A DNA stretch of 64,000 nucleotides from Breoghania sp. L-A4. Lineage in GTDB: Bacteria; Pseudomonadota; Alphaproteobacteria; Rhizobiales; Stappiaceae. Under the pieces are notes generated by a model that had not been told where the DNA came from, made no database searches, and saw only the letters and a list, made by a program, of their open reading frames with translations. The position numbers and the translations under genes were made by a program. This document shows positions 9,295-18,149 of the stretch, one piece after another. The stretch spans positions 4,768,501 through 4,832,500 of the forward strand of contig NZ_CP031841.1 in the NCBI RefSeq assembly GCF_003432385.1, in the 5' to 3' direction. How positions within the stretch are numbered: position 1 is the first letter of the stretch; each line of letters starts with the position of its first letter.

Positions 9295-10744
9295 CGCCAC
9301 GCCGGCCAATGTCAGGCACATCGCGCCGCTGGCCAAGCTGCCGGTGTTCTTCGATCTCGCGGGCAAGCGCGCCGTGCTCGCCGGCGGCGGCGAGGCGGCG
9401 GCGTGGAAGGCTGAGCTTCTGTCGGCCTGCGGCGCGCATGTCGAGATCCATGCCGGCGACGCAGAACCGGAGATGCGGGCGCTGATCGCGCGCGGCGCGG
9501 AACCGGGCACGCTGACGCTGGTCGAGCGCGCCTGGACGCCCGCCGACATCGAGGGCGCCGCCATCGCCCTTTGCGACGCGGAGGACGACGGGGAAGCCGC
9601 CCGCTTCGCGCAGGCCGCACGCGCCGCAGGCGTGCCCGTCAACGTCATCGACAACCCTACCTTCTGCGATTTCCAGTTCGGCTCCATCGTCAATCGCTCG
9701 CCGGTCATCGTCTCGATTTCCACCGACGGCGCGGCGCCCATCCTCGGCCAGGCGATCCGCCGCCGCATCGAGACGCTGCTGCCGGCCGCACTCGGCCCCT
9801 GGGCAACTGCCGCGAAAGGCTACCGGTCGCGCCTGATGGACCTGATGCCCGACGCATCGCGCCGCCGCGCCTTCTGGGAGCGGTTCGCCGACAAGGCCTT
9901 CGCCGCCCGAGGCGGCGAGACCGTGCGCGCGGAACTCGATGCCATGGCCGGTAACATCCTCGCCGCTGCGACGCCCCACCGCGGTCACGTGACGCTCGTT
10001 GGCGCGGGACCGGGGGACGCGGAACTGCTGACGCTCAAGGCCGTCCGCGCGCTGCAATCGGCCGATGTGATCCTGTTCGACGCGCTGGTCTCCGACGAGG
10101 TTCTGGAGCTGGCGCGGCGCGAGGCCAAGCGCATGCTGGTGGGCAAACGCGGCGGCAAGCGTTCCTGCCGCCAGGAAGACATCAACGCGCTGATGGTCAA
10201 ATTCGCGCGTGACGGCAAGCGGGTGGTACGGCTGAAGTCCGGCGACCCGATGGTGTTCGGCCGCGCCGGAGAGGAGGTGGCGGAACTGGATGCGGCGGAA
10301 ATTCCCGTCGATGTGGTGCCGGGCGTCTCCGCCGTCTTCTCGCTGGCAGCCGAACTCGGCGTCTCGCTGACCCACCGCGACCACGCCCATTCGCTCAGGC
10401 TGGTCACGGGCCACGCCAGCGACGGCGGCATGCCGAAGGATCTGGACTGGCGCGGGCTGTCGGATGCCCAGACCACGCTGGTGATCTATATGGGCGGCCG
10501 CACGGCGCAATCGATCGCCACGCGGATGATCGGCGAGGGCCGCGCGCCGGAAACACCGGTCGTCATTGCCGCGAAGATCGGCCGGCCGGACCGGCAGCTT
10601 TCGAACCTGAGCCTCGCGCAACTCGCCTCCGGCGCCTTCGCCCGCGAGGACGACGGCCCGGTGCTGATCGGCGTGGGAGAGGTTTTCGCGATGCGCAAGG
10701 CGATGGCCTTGCTCGACGGCCTGCCGGAAGCCATCGCGGTCTGA
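9269..10744 (+). CDS. cysG: Siroheme synthase (fused dehydrogenase/ferrochelatase and uroporphyrinogen-III methyltransferase)
   Basis: A 491-residue bifunctional enzyme making the siroheme needed by NirB. The N-terminal half is the precorrin-2 dehydrogenase/sirohydrochlorin ferrochelatase module with VLAGGGEAAAWKAE as NAD-binding loop. The C-terminal half is the SAM-dependent uroporphyrinogen-III C-methyltransferase with LVGAGPGDAELLTLKAV near residue 243 and the GDPMVFGR motif. The ATG at 9269 lies inside the end of nasA; a TTG 9 bases earlier is also possible. The overlap and function place it firmly in the nitrate assimilation operon. Confidence 0.95.
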   Translation: MRVFRKPSDATPANVRHIAPLAKLPVFFDLAGKRAVLAGGGEAAAWKAELLSACGAHVEIHAGDAEPEMRALIARGAEPGTLTLVERAWTPADIEGAAIALCDAEDDGEAARFAQAARAAGVPVNVIDNPTFCDFQFGSIVNRSPVIVSISTDGAAPILGQAIRRRIETLLPAALGPWATAAKGYRSRLMDLMPDASRRRAFWERFADKAFAARGGETVRAELDAMAGNILAAATPHRGHVTLVGAGPGDAELLTLKAVRALQSADVILFDALVSDEVLELARREAKRMLVGKRGGKRSCRQEDINALMVKFARDGKRVVRLKSGDPMVFGRAGEEVAELDAAEIPVDVVPGVSAVFSLAAELGVSLTHRDHAHSLRLVTGHASDGGMPKDLDWRGLSDAQTTLVIYMGGRTAQSIATRMIGEGRAPETPVVIAAKIGRPDRQLSNLSLAQLASGAFAREDDGPVLIGVGEVFAMRKAMALLDGLPEAIAV

Positions 10745-10894
10745 TCCGCATGGGCGTCAGGCCCGCGCCAAATTAATTATCAGGAGGCTCTTTTCGGCCG
10801 TATCCGCGCACCCACATCGTCTCTCATTGGCGCATGAACGGACCCGGTTTTCAGATCCGCGTCGTTTCGCTGCGCCGGTTCTTCGGAGACAATC

Positions 10895-11317
10895 ATGAAC
10901 GGTGTATGGGGTGCTGGTCTGTTGACCGCAACGGTGCTCCTATTTTCGTGGGCCCGCGGTGTCAACCGCCGGCCCGATCCCCCTGCGTGGACGCGGAACG
11001 AGGCCACAGCGACGGCGGTAACCGTCGTCACGATAGCGGGGCTGGCTATCTCGGTGAGTTTCCTGGTGACAGGCTTCGCGGAGCTTGCGACGCTTCTCGC
11101 CGAGCTGGAAGCGCCGGATTTCATCATCATCGGCATGGGCGCGGCGCTGCTTGGGTATTTCGCCTGGCGTCTGACCGCGCCGGACGCGCTGGTGGAGGCG
11201 CCTTCGTCCAATCCAAGGCCCCGGATCCGCCCTCTCGACCGGCGATCGAGGCCGACCACGGATCATCCGCCCGCTCAGTCAACCGGAAGCAAGAGGCGGC
11301 TGCGCCGCGCGGCGTAG
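10895..11317 (+). CDS. Small hypothetical membrane protein
   Basis: A 140-residue protein I do not recognise. Hydrophobic segments at about 3-20, 40-63 and 74-91 look like two or three transmembrane helices, followed by a basic, Pro/Arg-rich cytoplasmic tail. A GGAGA ribosome-binding site lies about 8 bases before the ATG, which supports translation. It stands alone after the nitrate operon and converges on the RidA-like gene, with a strong bidirectional terminator between them. No function can be assigned. Confidence 0.6.
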   Translation: MNGVWGAGLLTATVLLFSWARGVNRRPDPPAWTRNEATATAVTVVTIAGLAISVSFLVTGFAELATLLAELEAPDFIIIGMGAALLGYFAWRLTAPDALVEAPSSNPRPRIRPLDRRSRPTTDHPPAQSTGSKRRLRRAA

Positions 11318-11345
11318 CGTGCTTTGACGAGGTCGGTCGAACAAA

Positions 11346-11378
11346 CCGTATCCGCCGCCGAACCAGCGGCGGATACGG
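11346..11378. terminator. Bidirectional terminator between convergent genes
   Basis: A perfect 13-bp stem (CCGTATCCGCCGC / GCGGCGGATACGG) with a 7-base loop. On the minus strand it is followed by TTTGTT, on the plus strand by ATTTCG. It lies between the membrane protein gene (+) and the RidA-like gene (-), as expected for a shared terminator. Confidence 0.75.
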
Positions 11379-11399
11379 ATTTCGCGCGATTGACGCGCC

Positions 11400-11750
11400 T
11401 TACTTCTTCGCCGCGATGATGATCACCTCGACCTTGTAGTCGGGCGTGGCGAGCCTGGCTTCGCCGCAGGCGCGGGTGGGCGCATTGCCGGCCGGCACCC
11501 AGGCGTCCCAAACGGCATTCATTTCCGCGAAATCCGCCATATCGGCGAGCCAGATGGTGGCCTGCAGCATGCGGGTGTTGTCGGTGCCGGCCTCCGCCAG
11601 CAGCCGGTCGACGCCGGCCAGCACGGCCTTCGTCTGTGCCGTGACGCTTTCGCCCGGCGCGCCGACCTGGCCGGCAAGATAGACAAGATCGCCGTGGATC
11701 ACGGCCTGGCTCATGCGGGTGTTGGTCTCGATCCGCTTGATGTCACTCAT
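11400..11750 (-). CDS. RidA-family (YjgF/YER057c/UK114) protein
   Basis: A 116-residue protein of the Rid superfamily, the usual length. Rid proteins are trimeric and RidA itself hydrolyses reactive enamine/imine intermediates formed by PLP enzymes. The fold signatures are clear: LVYLAGQVG near residue 23, a central TKAVLAGVDRLLAEAG helix, and the C-terminal NAPTRACGEARLATPDYKVEVIIIA with the conserved arginine region. The diverged spacing around that arginine suggests a Rid subfamily other than archetypal RidA. It lies 73 bases downstream of an orphan binding-protein-like gene on the same strand. Confidence 0.85.
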   Translation of the reverse strand: MSDIKRIETNTRMSQAVIHGDLVYLAGQVGAPGESVTAQTKAVLAGVDRLLAEAGTDNTRMLQATIWLADMADFAEMNAVWDAWVPAGNAPTRACGEARLATPDYKVEVIIIAAKK

Positions 11751-11823
11751 GGGAGATACTCCTGAGGTGCGGCCGCCATCGCGGACCCGCTGTTGATTAC
11801 CTGGAAGAAGGCCGTCTCGCCGC

Positions 11824-12552
11824 CTATGGGGCGACGGCGACCTCGGTACGGCCGCTGGCGTCCAGCGCCGCGCGCACGAAGCCGGACTGCTTCATCTCCT
11901 CGATGAAGGCGCTGAGAAACGGAACCGCGCCCACGTTCTTCGCCGGCACGGTCATGGCCTGCTCGATGGTGGCGAAACTGTCGGGCAGCACCCGGTAGCC
12001 GGGGTGCTCGGCGACGAAGCGGTGCAGCACCTGCGTCACGCCGGCGCCCGCGTCGAGCCCCTCGTCGATGAACATCTGCAGAGATGTGCCGGGCGCGTCG
12101 TTGTGCACGATCTCGGCGTGTTTGGCGTGTTTCGCCAGCCACAGATCGTAAGCCGCGTTCTTGGCCACAGCGATGCGCGTGCCCGGACTGTCGACCTCGG
12201 CGCACGACCGGAAGGGCGAGGCCTCCGGCACCACATAACTGCTTGAAATGATCACGTAAGGCGACGTGAAGCTGAGCTTTTCCGCGCGCTTGGGATCGAT
12301 CGCCAGAAAGCCGATGTCCCATTCGTCGGTGTCGATGGCGGCAAAGACCTTGCCCGCGCCATTGAAGGTCACGAAATCGGCCTCGACGCCCAACCGCCCC
12401 GCCAGTTCACGCGCCAGCACGACACTGACGCCGCCGAGTTCGCCGGTTGCCTCGTCGCGCATGGCGAGCGCCGCGTTGCCGAGATTGATCGCGACGCGAA
12501 GCCGCCCCTTGGGCGCCAATACTTCGCGCACATGCGACAGAGTGTGTGCCAT
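11824..12552 (-). CDS. Orphan family-3 extracellular solute-binding-like protein without signal peptide
   Basis: A 242-residue protein of the SBP_bac_3 (amino-acid binding) fold: LRVAINLGNAALAMRDEATGELGGVSVVLARELA near the N-terminus, DEWDIGFLAIDPKRAEKLSFTSPYV at about 85-105, and the second lobe thereafter. The residues before RLRVAI are hydrophilic and show no signal peptide or lipobox, and no permease or ATPase gene is adjacent, so it may be cytoplasmic. A GGGGGG Shine-Dalgarno tract lies 4 bases before the ATG at 12552; an ATG 3 bases earlier is possible. A RidA-like gene follows. Ligand unknown; it could be a sensor-like protein or an amino-acid-modifying enzyme of this fold. Confidence 0.75.
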   Translation of the reverse strand: MAHTLSHVREVLAPKGRLRVAINLGNAALAMRDEATGELGGVSVVLARELAGRLGVEADFVTFNGAGKVFAAIDTDEWDIGFLAIDPKRAEKLSFTSPYVIISSSYVVPEASPFRSCAEVDSPGTRIAVAKNAAYDLWLAKHAKHAEIVHNDAPGTSLQMFIDEGLDAGAGVTQVLHRFVAEHPGYRVLPDSFATIEQAMTVPAKNVGAVPFLSAFIEEMKQSGFVRAALDASGRTEVAVAP

Positions 12553-12736
12553 CATTCCCCCCAGATCAGATCGCGTCCGGCACGAGTCTCCCGGACGCGA
12601 CATGATCTAGACGAATTCGCAAGCCGCATCGACCAAAAATACAGCCAGCAGCTGACAAAGGGGCGCGTTGCAATGTTTTCCTCGGCTTGCGCATGTTCCC
12701 CGCATCCGGTCCGAATGAACACGGCCTGCCGAGAGC

Positions 12737-14134
12737 TCACATCCGGGGCTCTTCCGGATCCGGGCCGGATACGGGCAGCGAAATCGTGAAGCTGGCGCCG
12801 GGCTCGACGGGGACGGCCGCGAGGACGCCGCCGTGCTGCCGCGCGGTTTCCTTGACGATGGCAAGCCCGAGCCCGCTTCCTTCGCCGCCGTCAAGCTGAC
12901 CGAAGCGCTCGAACGCCGTCTCGATCTGGTCGACCGCCAGGCCGCGTCCGAAGTCCCGAACCGTCACCGATGCGTGCGCTCCCTCGACAGCGACACTCAC
13001 CTCGATGGCGGTGTTTTCAGGGCCGGCGTGGGCAAGCGCATTGTCGATCAGGTTTTGAACCGCTTCGCGCAGCATCACCCGATCCGCCAAGACGGCGACG
13101 GGACAATCGGCCGCGTGGTCCTCAAAGGCGAGTTCCACGCCGTTTTCGAAGCAGCGCGCGACATTGCGCCGGCACACCCCCCGCACCAGATCCGTGAGGT
13201 CCTCACGCTGAAAGCGGTTCTTGTCGGCCAAGCCGCGCACGCGCTCGAACGACAGCAGTTGCTGGGTCAGGCGACTGGCGTGCCGGGCCGCCTCGACGAG
13301 CTCGCCGCTGCGCGAACGGCGTTCCGCCTCACTGGGCGCGTCGCGCGCCGCGACCGCCATCGACAGAATGCCCGCAACCGGATTGCGCATCTGGTGCGCG
13401 GCATCGGAAATGAACCGGTTGCGCGTGACGATCGCCCTGGAAACCTCGCCAAACAGCGTGTTGAGGATATCGACAATCCCGGACACCTCGACCGGAACCC
13501 TGCGCCGAATGACGCTGAGATCGTCCGGCGAGCGGGTGGCGATCGCGCCCTCGAGTTCGATCAGCGGTCTGAGCCCGATGTTCACGCCGAACCACACCAC
13601 ACCGCCGACCGTGACAATCAACAGGCCCATCACCAGAGCGGCGCGTAACGCCAATTGCAGGGCAAAGGCCTCACGCGCCGCCATGCTCTGCCACACGGTG
13701 ACGGTGGAATATCCGGAGACGCCGTCAAACGTGACCATTTCGGAAAGCCGCGCGACGCGCACCGCGCCGCCGCGATAGACCGCTTCGAAAAGCACCGGAA
13801 CATTCGTGACCGCCTTGAAGTCGATCGGCATCGCCGGCGGGTAGGCGTAACCGGTGAGGAACACGCCGTCGGGTCCGTTCACATGGTAGAACAGCCCGCC
13901 GCCGCTGGTGTCGCGCATGAGATCCAGTGTCGCGGGCGACAGGGCGTCGCCTCCGGAAACGACGACGTCGCGCGCAATCGCCAGCGTCAGGGCGACGAGG
14001 GTGCGGTCGAACAGGAGTTCCGATGTCGAGCGCGCCGCCGTGAACCGCCAGAACCCGGCAAGGAGCGAGATCAGCACCAGCGGCACCAGAATGACGATCA
14101 TCAGCCGCGCGCGCAGCGAGGTCGACCGCACCAT
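12737..14134 (-). CDS. tctE: Two-component sensor histidine kinase, TctE-like
   Basis: A 465-residue inner-membrane kinase. A transmembrane helix at 11-27 and another at about 165-186 frame a periplasmic region (LLFDRTLVALTLAIARDVVV...SGGGLFYHVNGPDG) characteristic of the 2CSK_N domain of TctE/QseC-like kinases. The phosphoacceptor is His247 in FISDAAHQMRNPVAG, followed by the N box (NLIDNALAH), DFGRGL and GSGLGLAI ATP-binding motifs. The ATG at 14134 was chosen because upstream residues are not kinase-like. It lies 34 bases after its response regulator, and the pair is divergent from the TctC/TctAB operon it probably controls. Confidence 0.9.
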   Translation of the reverse strand: MVRSTSLRARLMIVILVPLVLISLLAGFWRFTAARSTSELLFDRTLVALTLAIARDVVVSGGDALSPATLDLMRDTSGGGLFYHVNGPDGVFLTGYAYPPAMPIDFKAVTNVPVLFEAVYRGGAVRVARLSEMVTFDGVSGYSTVTVWQSMAAREAFALQLALRAALVMGLLIVTVGGVVWFGVNIGLRPLIELEGAIATRSPDDLSVIRRRVPVEVSGIVDILNTLFGEVSRAIVTRNRFISDAAHQMRNPVAGILSMAVAARDAPSEAERRSRSGELVEAARHASRLTQQLLSFERVRGLADKNRFQREDLTDLVRGVCRRNVARCFENGVELAFEDHAADCPVAVLADRVMLREAVQNLIDNALAHAGPENTAIEVSVAVEGAHASVTVRDFGRGLAVDQIETAFERFGQLDGGEGSGLGLAIVKETARQHGGVLAAVPVEPGASFTISLPVSGPDPEEPRM

Positions 14135-14168
14135 AGTGTCCCGCGTCCCGGCGGATGTCTCGCCGCCG

Positions 14169-14834
14169 CTACGCGTTCTCAAGAAGATATCCCAGGCCCC
14201 GCGCGGTGCGGATCCGCACGGAAAACGGTTCGAGACGCTTGCGAAGCCGGGAGATGTAGATCTCGACCACCGTATCCTCCACGTCCGCGCCCGCGCCGTA
14301 GACATGATCTGTCAGCGATGCCTTGGAGACGAGCCGGCCGCGCCGGTCGACAAGGCATTCCAGCACCGCGAGTTCGCGGCGCGGCAGCTCGACCAGCGTC
14401 TCGCCCGACGACAGCCGGCGCGCACCGCGGTCGAACCGCAACGTGCCGATCTCCTCATAGAGAGGGCGCTCGGACGGGCGGCGGCGCAACAAGGCGCGCA
14501 GACGCGCTTCCAGCTCATCCGGTTCGAACGGCTTGACGAGATAGTCGTCCGCGCCGAGATCGAGTCCCGCAACCCGGTCGCTGGTCTCCGCCCGCGCCGT
14601 CAGCAGCAACACCGGCACCGCGTCGCCGCGGCCGCGCAGACGGCGCAGCACATCGAGCCCGCTCAGATCCGGCAGGTTGATGTCGAGGATTACCACGTCC
14701 GCGCCATGCTCCATCAGGAACGCGTCGCCTTCCTCGCCCAGATACAGAATATCGACCGCATGTCCCTGATCACGCAACCGGTGCCCGATCCCGCGCGCCA
14801 GCACCTTGTTGTCTTCAATGATCGCGATCCGCAA
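14169..14834 (-). CDS. tctD: Response regulator, OmpR/TctD-like
   Basis: A 221-residue DNA-binding regulator. Receiver domain with IIEDN, phosphoacceptor Asp51 (VVILDINLPDLSG), TAR and Lys101 (DYLVKPFEP), then a winged-helix Trans_reg_C domain ending in VEIYISRLRKRLEPF...RTARGLGYLLEN. The start is a TTG at 14834: the preceding AGGGGGG Shine-Dalgarno sequence and the family N-terminus (M)RIAIIEDNK both fit, while upstream residues do not. Likely activates the divergent tricarboxylate transporter genes in response to its substrate, as in TctD/TctE systems. Confidence 0.93.
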   Translation of the reverse strand: MRIAIIEDNKVLARGIGHRLRDQGHAVDILYLGEEGDAFLMEHGADVVILDINLPDLSGLDVLRRLRGRGDAVPVLLLTARAETSDRVAGLDLGADDYLVKPFEPDELEARLRALLRRRPSERPLYEEIGTLRFDRGARRLSSGETLVELPRRELAVLECLVDRRGRLVSKASLTDHVYGAGADVEDTVVEIYISRLRKRLEPFSVRIRTARGLGYLLENA

Positions 14835-14981
14835 CGCGTCCCCCCTGAAAGGCTGCTGCAAGCTTGCCCTGATATATGACAAATTGCGGCCCGTGACGAA
14901 CGCCGGCCGAATTTCTTTTGCCGCCGGCCCCGAATGCGGGACCCGGCACAGACCCAATGGCACTCGGGAGGAATAGTACCC

Positions 14982-16073
14982 ATGGTTTCAACGATTACAC
15001 GGCGCGCGTCCTTTGGCGTCGTGGCAGCCGCCGCAGTGGCATTCGCTGTTCCCGCGCAGGCGGAGTTCGACCTTTCCGGCAAGACCGTCGAGTTCGTGAT
15101 TCCCTTCTCCGAAAGCGGCGGCTCCGCGAAATGGGCCAATTTCTACGCCCCGCTGCTCTCCGAGGCGCTGCCCGGCAACCCGACCGTCGTTGTGAAATTC
15201 ATGCCCGGCGCCGGCTCCACCAAGGGCGCCAACTGGTTCCAGAAGCAGGCGCGACCCGACGGCCTGACCATCCTGGGCACCTCCGGCTCCACCCAGTTCC
15301 CCTATCTGCTTGGCGATCCGCGCGTGCGCTACGAATACAAGGACTGGAACGTGGTCCTGGCATCGGGTACCGGCGGCGTGTCCTATCTCCCCACCGACCT
15401 GGGCGCCAGATTCAAGGCCGACCCGAACTCGATCACCGACGTGAACTTCATCTATGGCTCGCAGGGCGCGACGCGTCTCGACCTGGTGCCGCTGCTGGCG
15501 TGGGAAATGCTGGGCCTGAAGGTCGAGCCGGTGTTCGGCATCAAGGGCCGCGGCGACGGACGCCTGATGTTCGAGCGTGGCGAGGCCAACATCGACTACC
15601 AGACGTCCTCGTCCTTCCTGAAGGGCGTGGCGCCGCTGGTGGAATCCGGTCAGGCCGTGCCGATGATGACCTGGGGCGCGCTGGACGAGGACGGCAATAT
15701 CGTCCGGGATCCGACCTTCCCCGATCTGCCGACCTTCAAGGAAGTCTACACGCAGATGAAGGGCGAGGAGCCCTCCGGCGGCGCCTGGAAGGCCTGGAAG
15801 GCCTTCTTCATCGCCGGCTTCCCGGCCCAGAAGATGGTGTTCCTGCCCAAGGGCGCGACCCAGGAAATGATCGACACCTACACGGCGGCCTTCGCCAAGG
15901 TCATTGCGCGCGAAGATTTCGCCAAGATCTCCGAGACGAACCTCGGCATCTACCCGCAGATGACCGGCAAGGGCGCCAAGACCGCGCTGCGCGATGCGAT
16001 CGCGGTCGATGACGAAGCGAAGGAATTCGTGCTCAACTGGCTCAAGGATCGCTACGGCGTCGAAATAAAGTAG
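14982..16073 (+). CDS. tctC: Tripartite tricarboxylate transporter substrate-binding protein
   Basis: Periplasmic binding protein of 363 residues (TctC/Bug family). An N-terminal signal peptide ends near residue 27 (AVPAQA), followed by KTVEFVIPFSESGGSAKWANFYAPLL, the Bug-family carboxylate-binding start, and FMPGAGSTKGANWF. The ATG at 14982 follows a GGAGG site and gives a proper signal peptide. Ligand is probably a di- or tricarboxylate but Bug proteins are diverse. A hairpin follows the stop codon and the permease gene begins 60 bases later. The 147-base gap to tctD is the probable divergent promoter region. Confidence 0.92.
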   Translation: MVSTITRRASFGVVAAAAVAFAVPAQAEFDLSGKTVEFVIPFSESGGSAKWANFYAPLLSEALPGNPTVVVKFMPGAGSTKGANWFQKQARPDGLTILGTSGSTQFPYLLGDPRVRYEYKDWNVVLASGTGGVSYLPTDLGARFKADPNSITDVNFIYGSQGATRLDLVPLLAWEMLGLKVEPVFGIKGRGDGRLMFERGEANIDYQTSSSFLKGVAPLVESGQAVPMMTWGALDEDGNIVRDPTFPDLPTFKEVYTQMKGEEPSGGAWKAWKAFFIAGFPAQKMVFLPKGATQEMIDTYTAAFAKVIAREDFAKISETNLGIYPQMTGKGAKTALRDAIAVDDEAKEFVLNWLKDRYGVEIK

Positions 16074-16078
16074 GATGC

Positions 16079-16108
16079 ACGGCGGCACGCCGGTTGGCGC
16101 GCCGCCGT
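16079..16108 (+). promoter_or_regulatory. Hairpin between tctC and the permease gene
   Basis: An 8-bp stem (ACGGCGGC / GCCGCCGT) continues, after a mismatch, into CGCC/GGCG closed by a four-base loop, and is followed by TT. It begins 5 bases after the tctC stop. It could partly terminate or protect the tctC transcript, lowering permease expression. Confidence 0.5.
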
Positions 16109-16133
16109 TTCCCGGCTTTCAGCGAGAACCAAC

Positions 16134-18149
16134 ATGGATATCCTAGCCACAGCCCTTCCGGCCCTATCGGATGCGTTCGCGCTTATCTTTCAACCCGAGC
16201 AGATGATGTATCTCATCCTCGGCGTTCTGCTCGGGCTGTCGGTCGGCGTGTTTCCCGGCCTCGGCGGCATCGCGGGCCTCAGCCTCGTGCTGCCGTTCAT
16301 TTACGGCATGGAACCCGTTTCCGGTCTTGCCCTGATGGTCGGCCTCGTCGCCGTCATTCCCACATCCGATACATTCGCCTCCGTGCTGATGGGGATCCCC
16401 GGATCGTCCGCCAGCCAGGCGACCGTGCTCGACGGTTTCCCGATGGCGCGGAAGGGCGAGGCCGCGCGCGCCCTGTCCGCCGCCTTCGCCTCGTCGCTGT
16501 TCGGCGGCCTGCTCGGCGCCCTCGTGCTGACCTTCTTCATTCTCATCGCCCGGCCCATCGTGCTCGCCTTCGGCCTGCCCGAGATGCTGATGATCACCAT
16601 CCTCGGCCTGTCGATGGTGGCGATTCTCGCCGGCAGCATTCCCATGAAGGGCCTTGCCTCGGCGGGGCTTGGACTCATGGTGGGGACCATCGGCGCGGGC
16701 GACGCCGGCGGCGCGCCGCGCATGAGCTATTACGAATGGGACTATCTGTATGACGGACTGAAGCTGGTCATCGTCGGCCTGTCGATCTTCGCGATTCCCG
16801 AAATCATCTCGCTGCTGCGCCAGGACACGTCGATCGCCAAGGACGCGAAGCTGGGCGCGGGCTGGACGCAGGGCTTGCGCGACTGGTGGCAGAACATCTG
16901 GCTGTCCGTGCGTTGCGCGGTGATCGGCGTCATCGTCGGCATCATTCCCGGCCTCGGCGGCTCGGTGGTCGACTGGATCGCCTACGGCCACACGGTGCAG
17001 ACCGCCAAGGACAAGGACGGTTTCGGCTCCGGCGACGTGCGCGGCGTGATCGGCCCTGAGAGCTCCAACAACGCCAAGGAAGGCGGCGGACTGGTCCCCA
17101 CGCTGATCTTCGGTATTCCCGGATCCGGTTCGATGGCCGTGTTCATCGGCGGCATGGCGCTGCTCGGCTATGAAGCCGGGCCGCAGATGATCACCAACAA
17201 CCTCGACGTCACCTACACGATCGTCTGGTCGCTGGCGCTCGCCAACGTGCTCGGCGCCGGCCTGTGCATCGCGCTTTCGGGCGGCATCGCCAAGCTGACC
17301 ACCATCCGCTTCGCGCTGCTTGCGCCCTTCCTGTTCATGCTGATCTCGTTCGCCGCCTTCCAGTCGCGGCAGGATATCGGCGATCTCGTGGCGCTGTTTT
17401 CGGTCGGCCTGCTCGGCATCATGCTGCGCCGGTTCAACTGGTCGCGCCCCGCCTTCCTGATCGGCTTCGTACTCTCCACGCAAGCCGAGAACTACAGCTA
17501 CCAGGCCTACCAGGTGGCGAGTTTCAAGTTCCAGAGATCGATGGAGATTGGCCTGTCGTACATCTTCACGCCGATCGTGCTGACGCTCATCGTGATCACC
17601 GCGGTGTCGATCTTCTTCGGCATCCGACAGGCCAAGATGATCCGCTCGGAGGGCGAGGTCGCCGCCGGCCACAAGACCGGTCCGTTCCTGTTCCTGCTGG
17701 TCGTCATGACCTATCTCGCGGTGAGCTTCTTCGACGCCATGTCGATCAAGCAGACGACCGACATGATCTTCCCCGCCACGATTTCGGCGATCTCCCTGCT
17801 CGCCTGCTTCTCGGTGCTGATCCGCATGATCCGCTCACCGAGTGACGACGCGGTCTTCGCCGACCGGGAGTTCGCCGGCGAGGACAAGGACGCCCCGCAC
17901 GGGCTGTGGACGACGCTGGCATGGTTCGCCGCCCTTCTGGTGCTGTGCACGCTGATCGGTTTCATCCTTGCACTGAGCCTGTTCCTGATTGTATTCCTTC
18001 GTATACGCGCAGGCATCTCCTGGCTCAAAGTCTTCCTCCTCTCGGGAGCCGGCATCGCCTTCATGATAGGCATGGGCTGGGTTCTGAACCGCGACTTTCC
18101 CCCGGGATTGCTGCAATCCGCAATCGATCTACCATGGCCACTTCGATGA
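16134..18149 (+). CDS. Fused TctA-TctB permease of a tripartite tricarboxylate transporter
   Basis: A 671-residue membrane protein. Residues 1 to about 495 are TctA, the large permease with ~12 helices: LGVLLGLSVGVFPGLGGIAGLSL near 27-50, GIPGSSASQATVLDGFPMARKGEAARAL near 83-110, and the second repeat with GIIPGLGGSVVDW and GPESSNNAKEGGG. Residues from about 515 to the end are the four-helix TctB small permease, normally a separate gene. Fusion replaces the usual TctB-TctA order. It imports the TctC ligand by an ion gradient. The last codon overlaps the start of the isomerase gene (ATGA). Confidence 0.93.
   Translation: MDILATALPALSDAFALIFQPEQMMYLILGVLLGLSVGVFPGLGGIAGLSLVLPFIYGMEPVSGLALMVGLVAVIPTSDTFASVLMGIPGSSASQATVLDGFPMARKGEAARALSAAFASSLFGGLLGALVLTFFILIARPIVLAFGLPEMLMITILGLSMVAILAGSIPMKGLASAGLGLMVGTIGAGDAGGAPRMSYYEWDYLYDGLKLVIVGLSIFAIPEIISLLRQDTSIAKDAKLGAGWTQGLRDWWQNIWLSVRCAVIGVIVGIIPGLGGSVVDWIAYGHTVQTAKDKDGFGSGDVRGVIGPESSNNAKEGGGLVPTLIFGIPGSGSMAVFIGGMALLGYEAGPQMITNNLDVTYTIVWSLALANVLGAGLCIALSGGIAKLTTIRFALLAPFLFMLISFAAFQSRQDIGDLVALFSVGLLGIMLRRFNWSRPAFLIGFVLSTQAENYSYQAYQVASFKFQRSMEIGLSYIFTPIVLTLIVITAVSIFFGIRQAKMIRSEGEVAAGHKTGPFLFLLVVMTYLAVSFFDAMSIKQTTDMIFPATISAISLLACFSVLIRMIRSPSDDAVFADREFAGEDKDAPHGLWTTLAWFAALLVLCTLIGFILALSLFLIVFLRIRAGISWLKVFLLSGAGIAFMIGMGWVLNRDFPPGLLQSAIDLPWPLR

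Noticed and set aside
7303-9768. 821-residue minus-strand frame opposite nasA and cysG
   Set aside because: Antisense shadow of two clearly functional genes; no recognisable domain or ribosome-binding site.
12636-12654. Possible terminator after the TctE-like kinase gene (CAGC/GCTG stem then TATTTTT on the minus strand)
   Set aside because: The stem has only four pairs, too weak to call despite the T-run.
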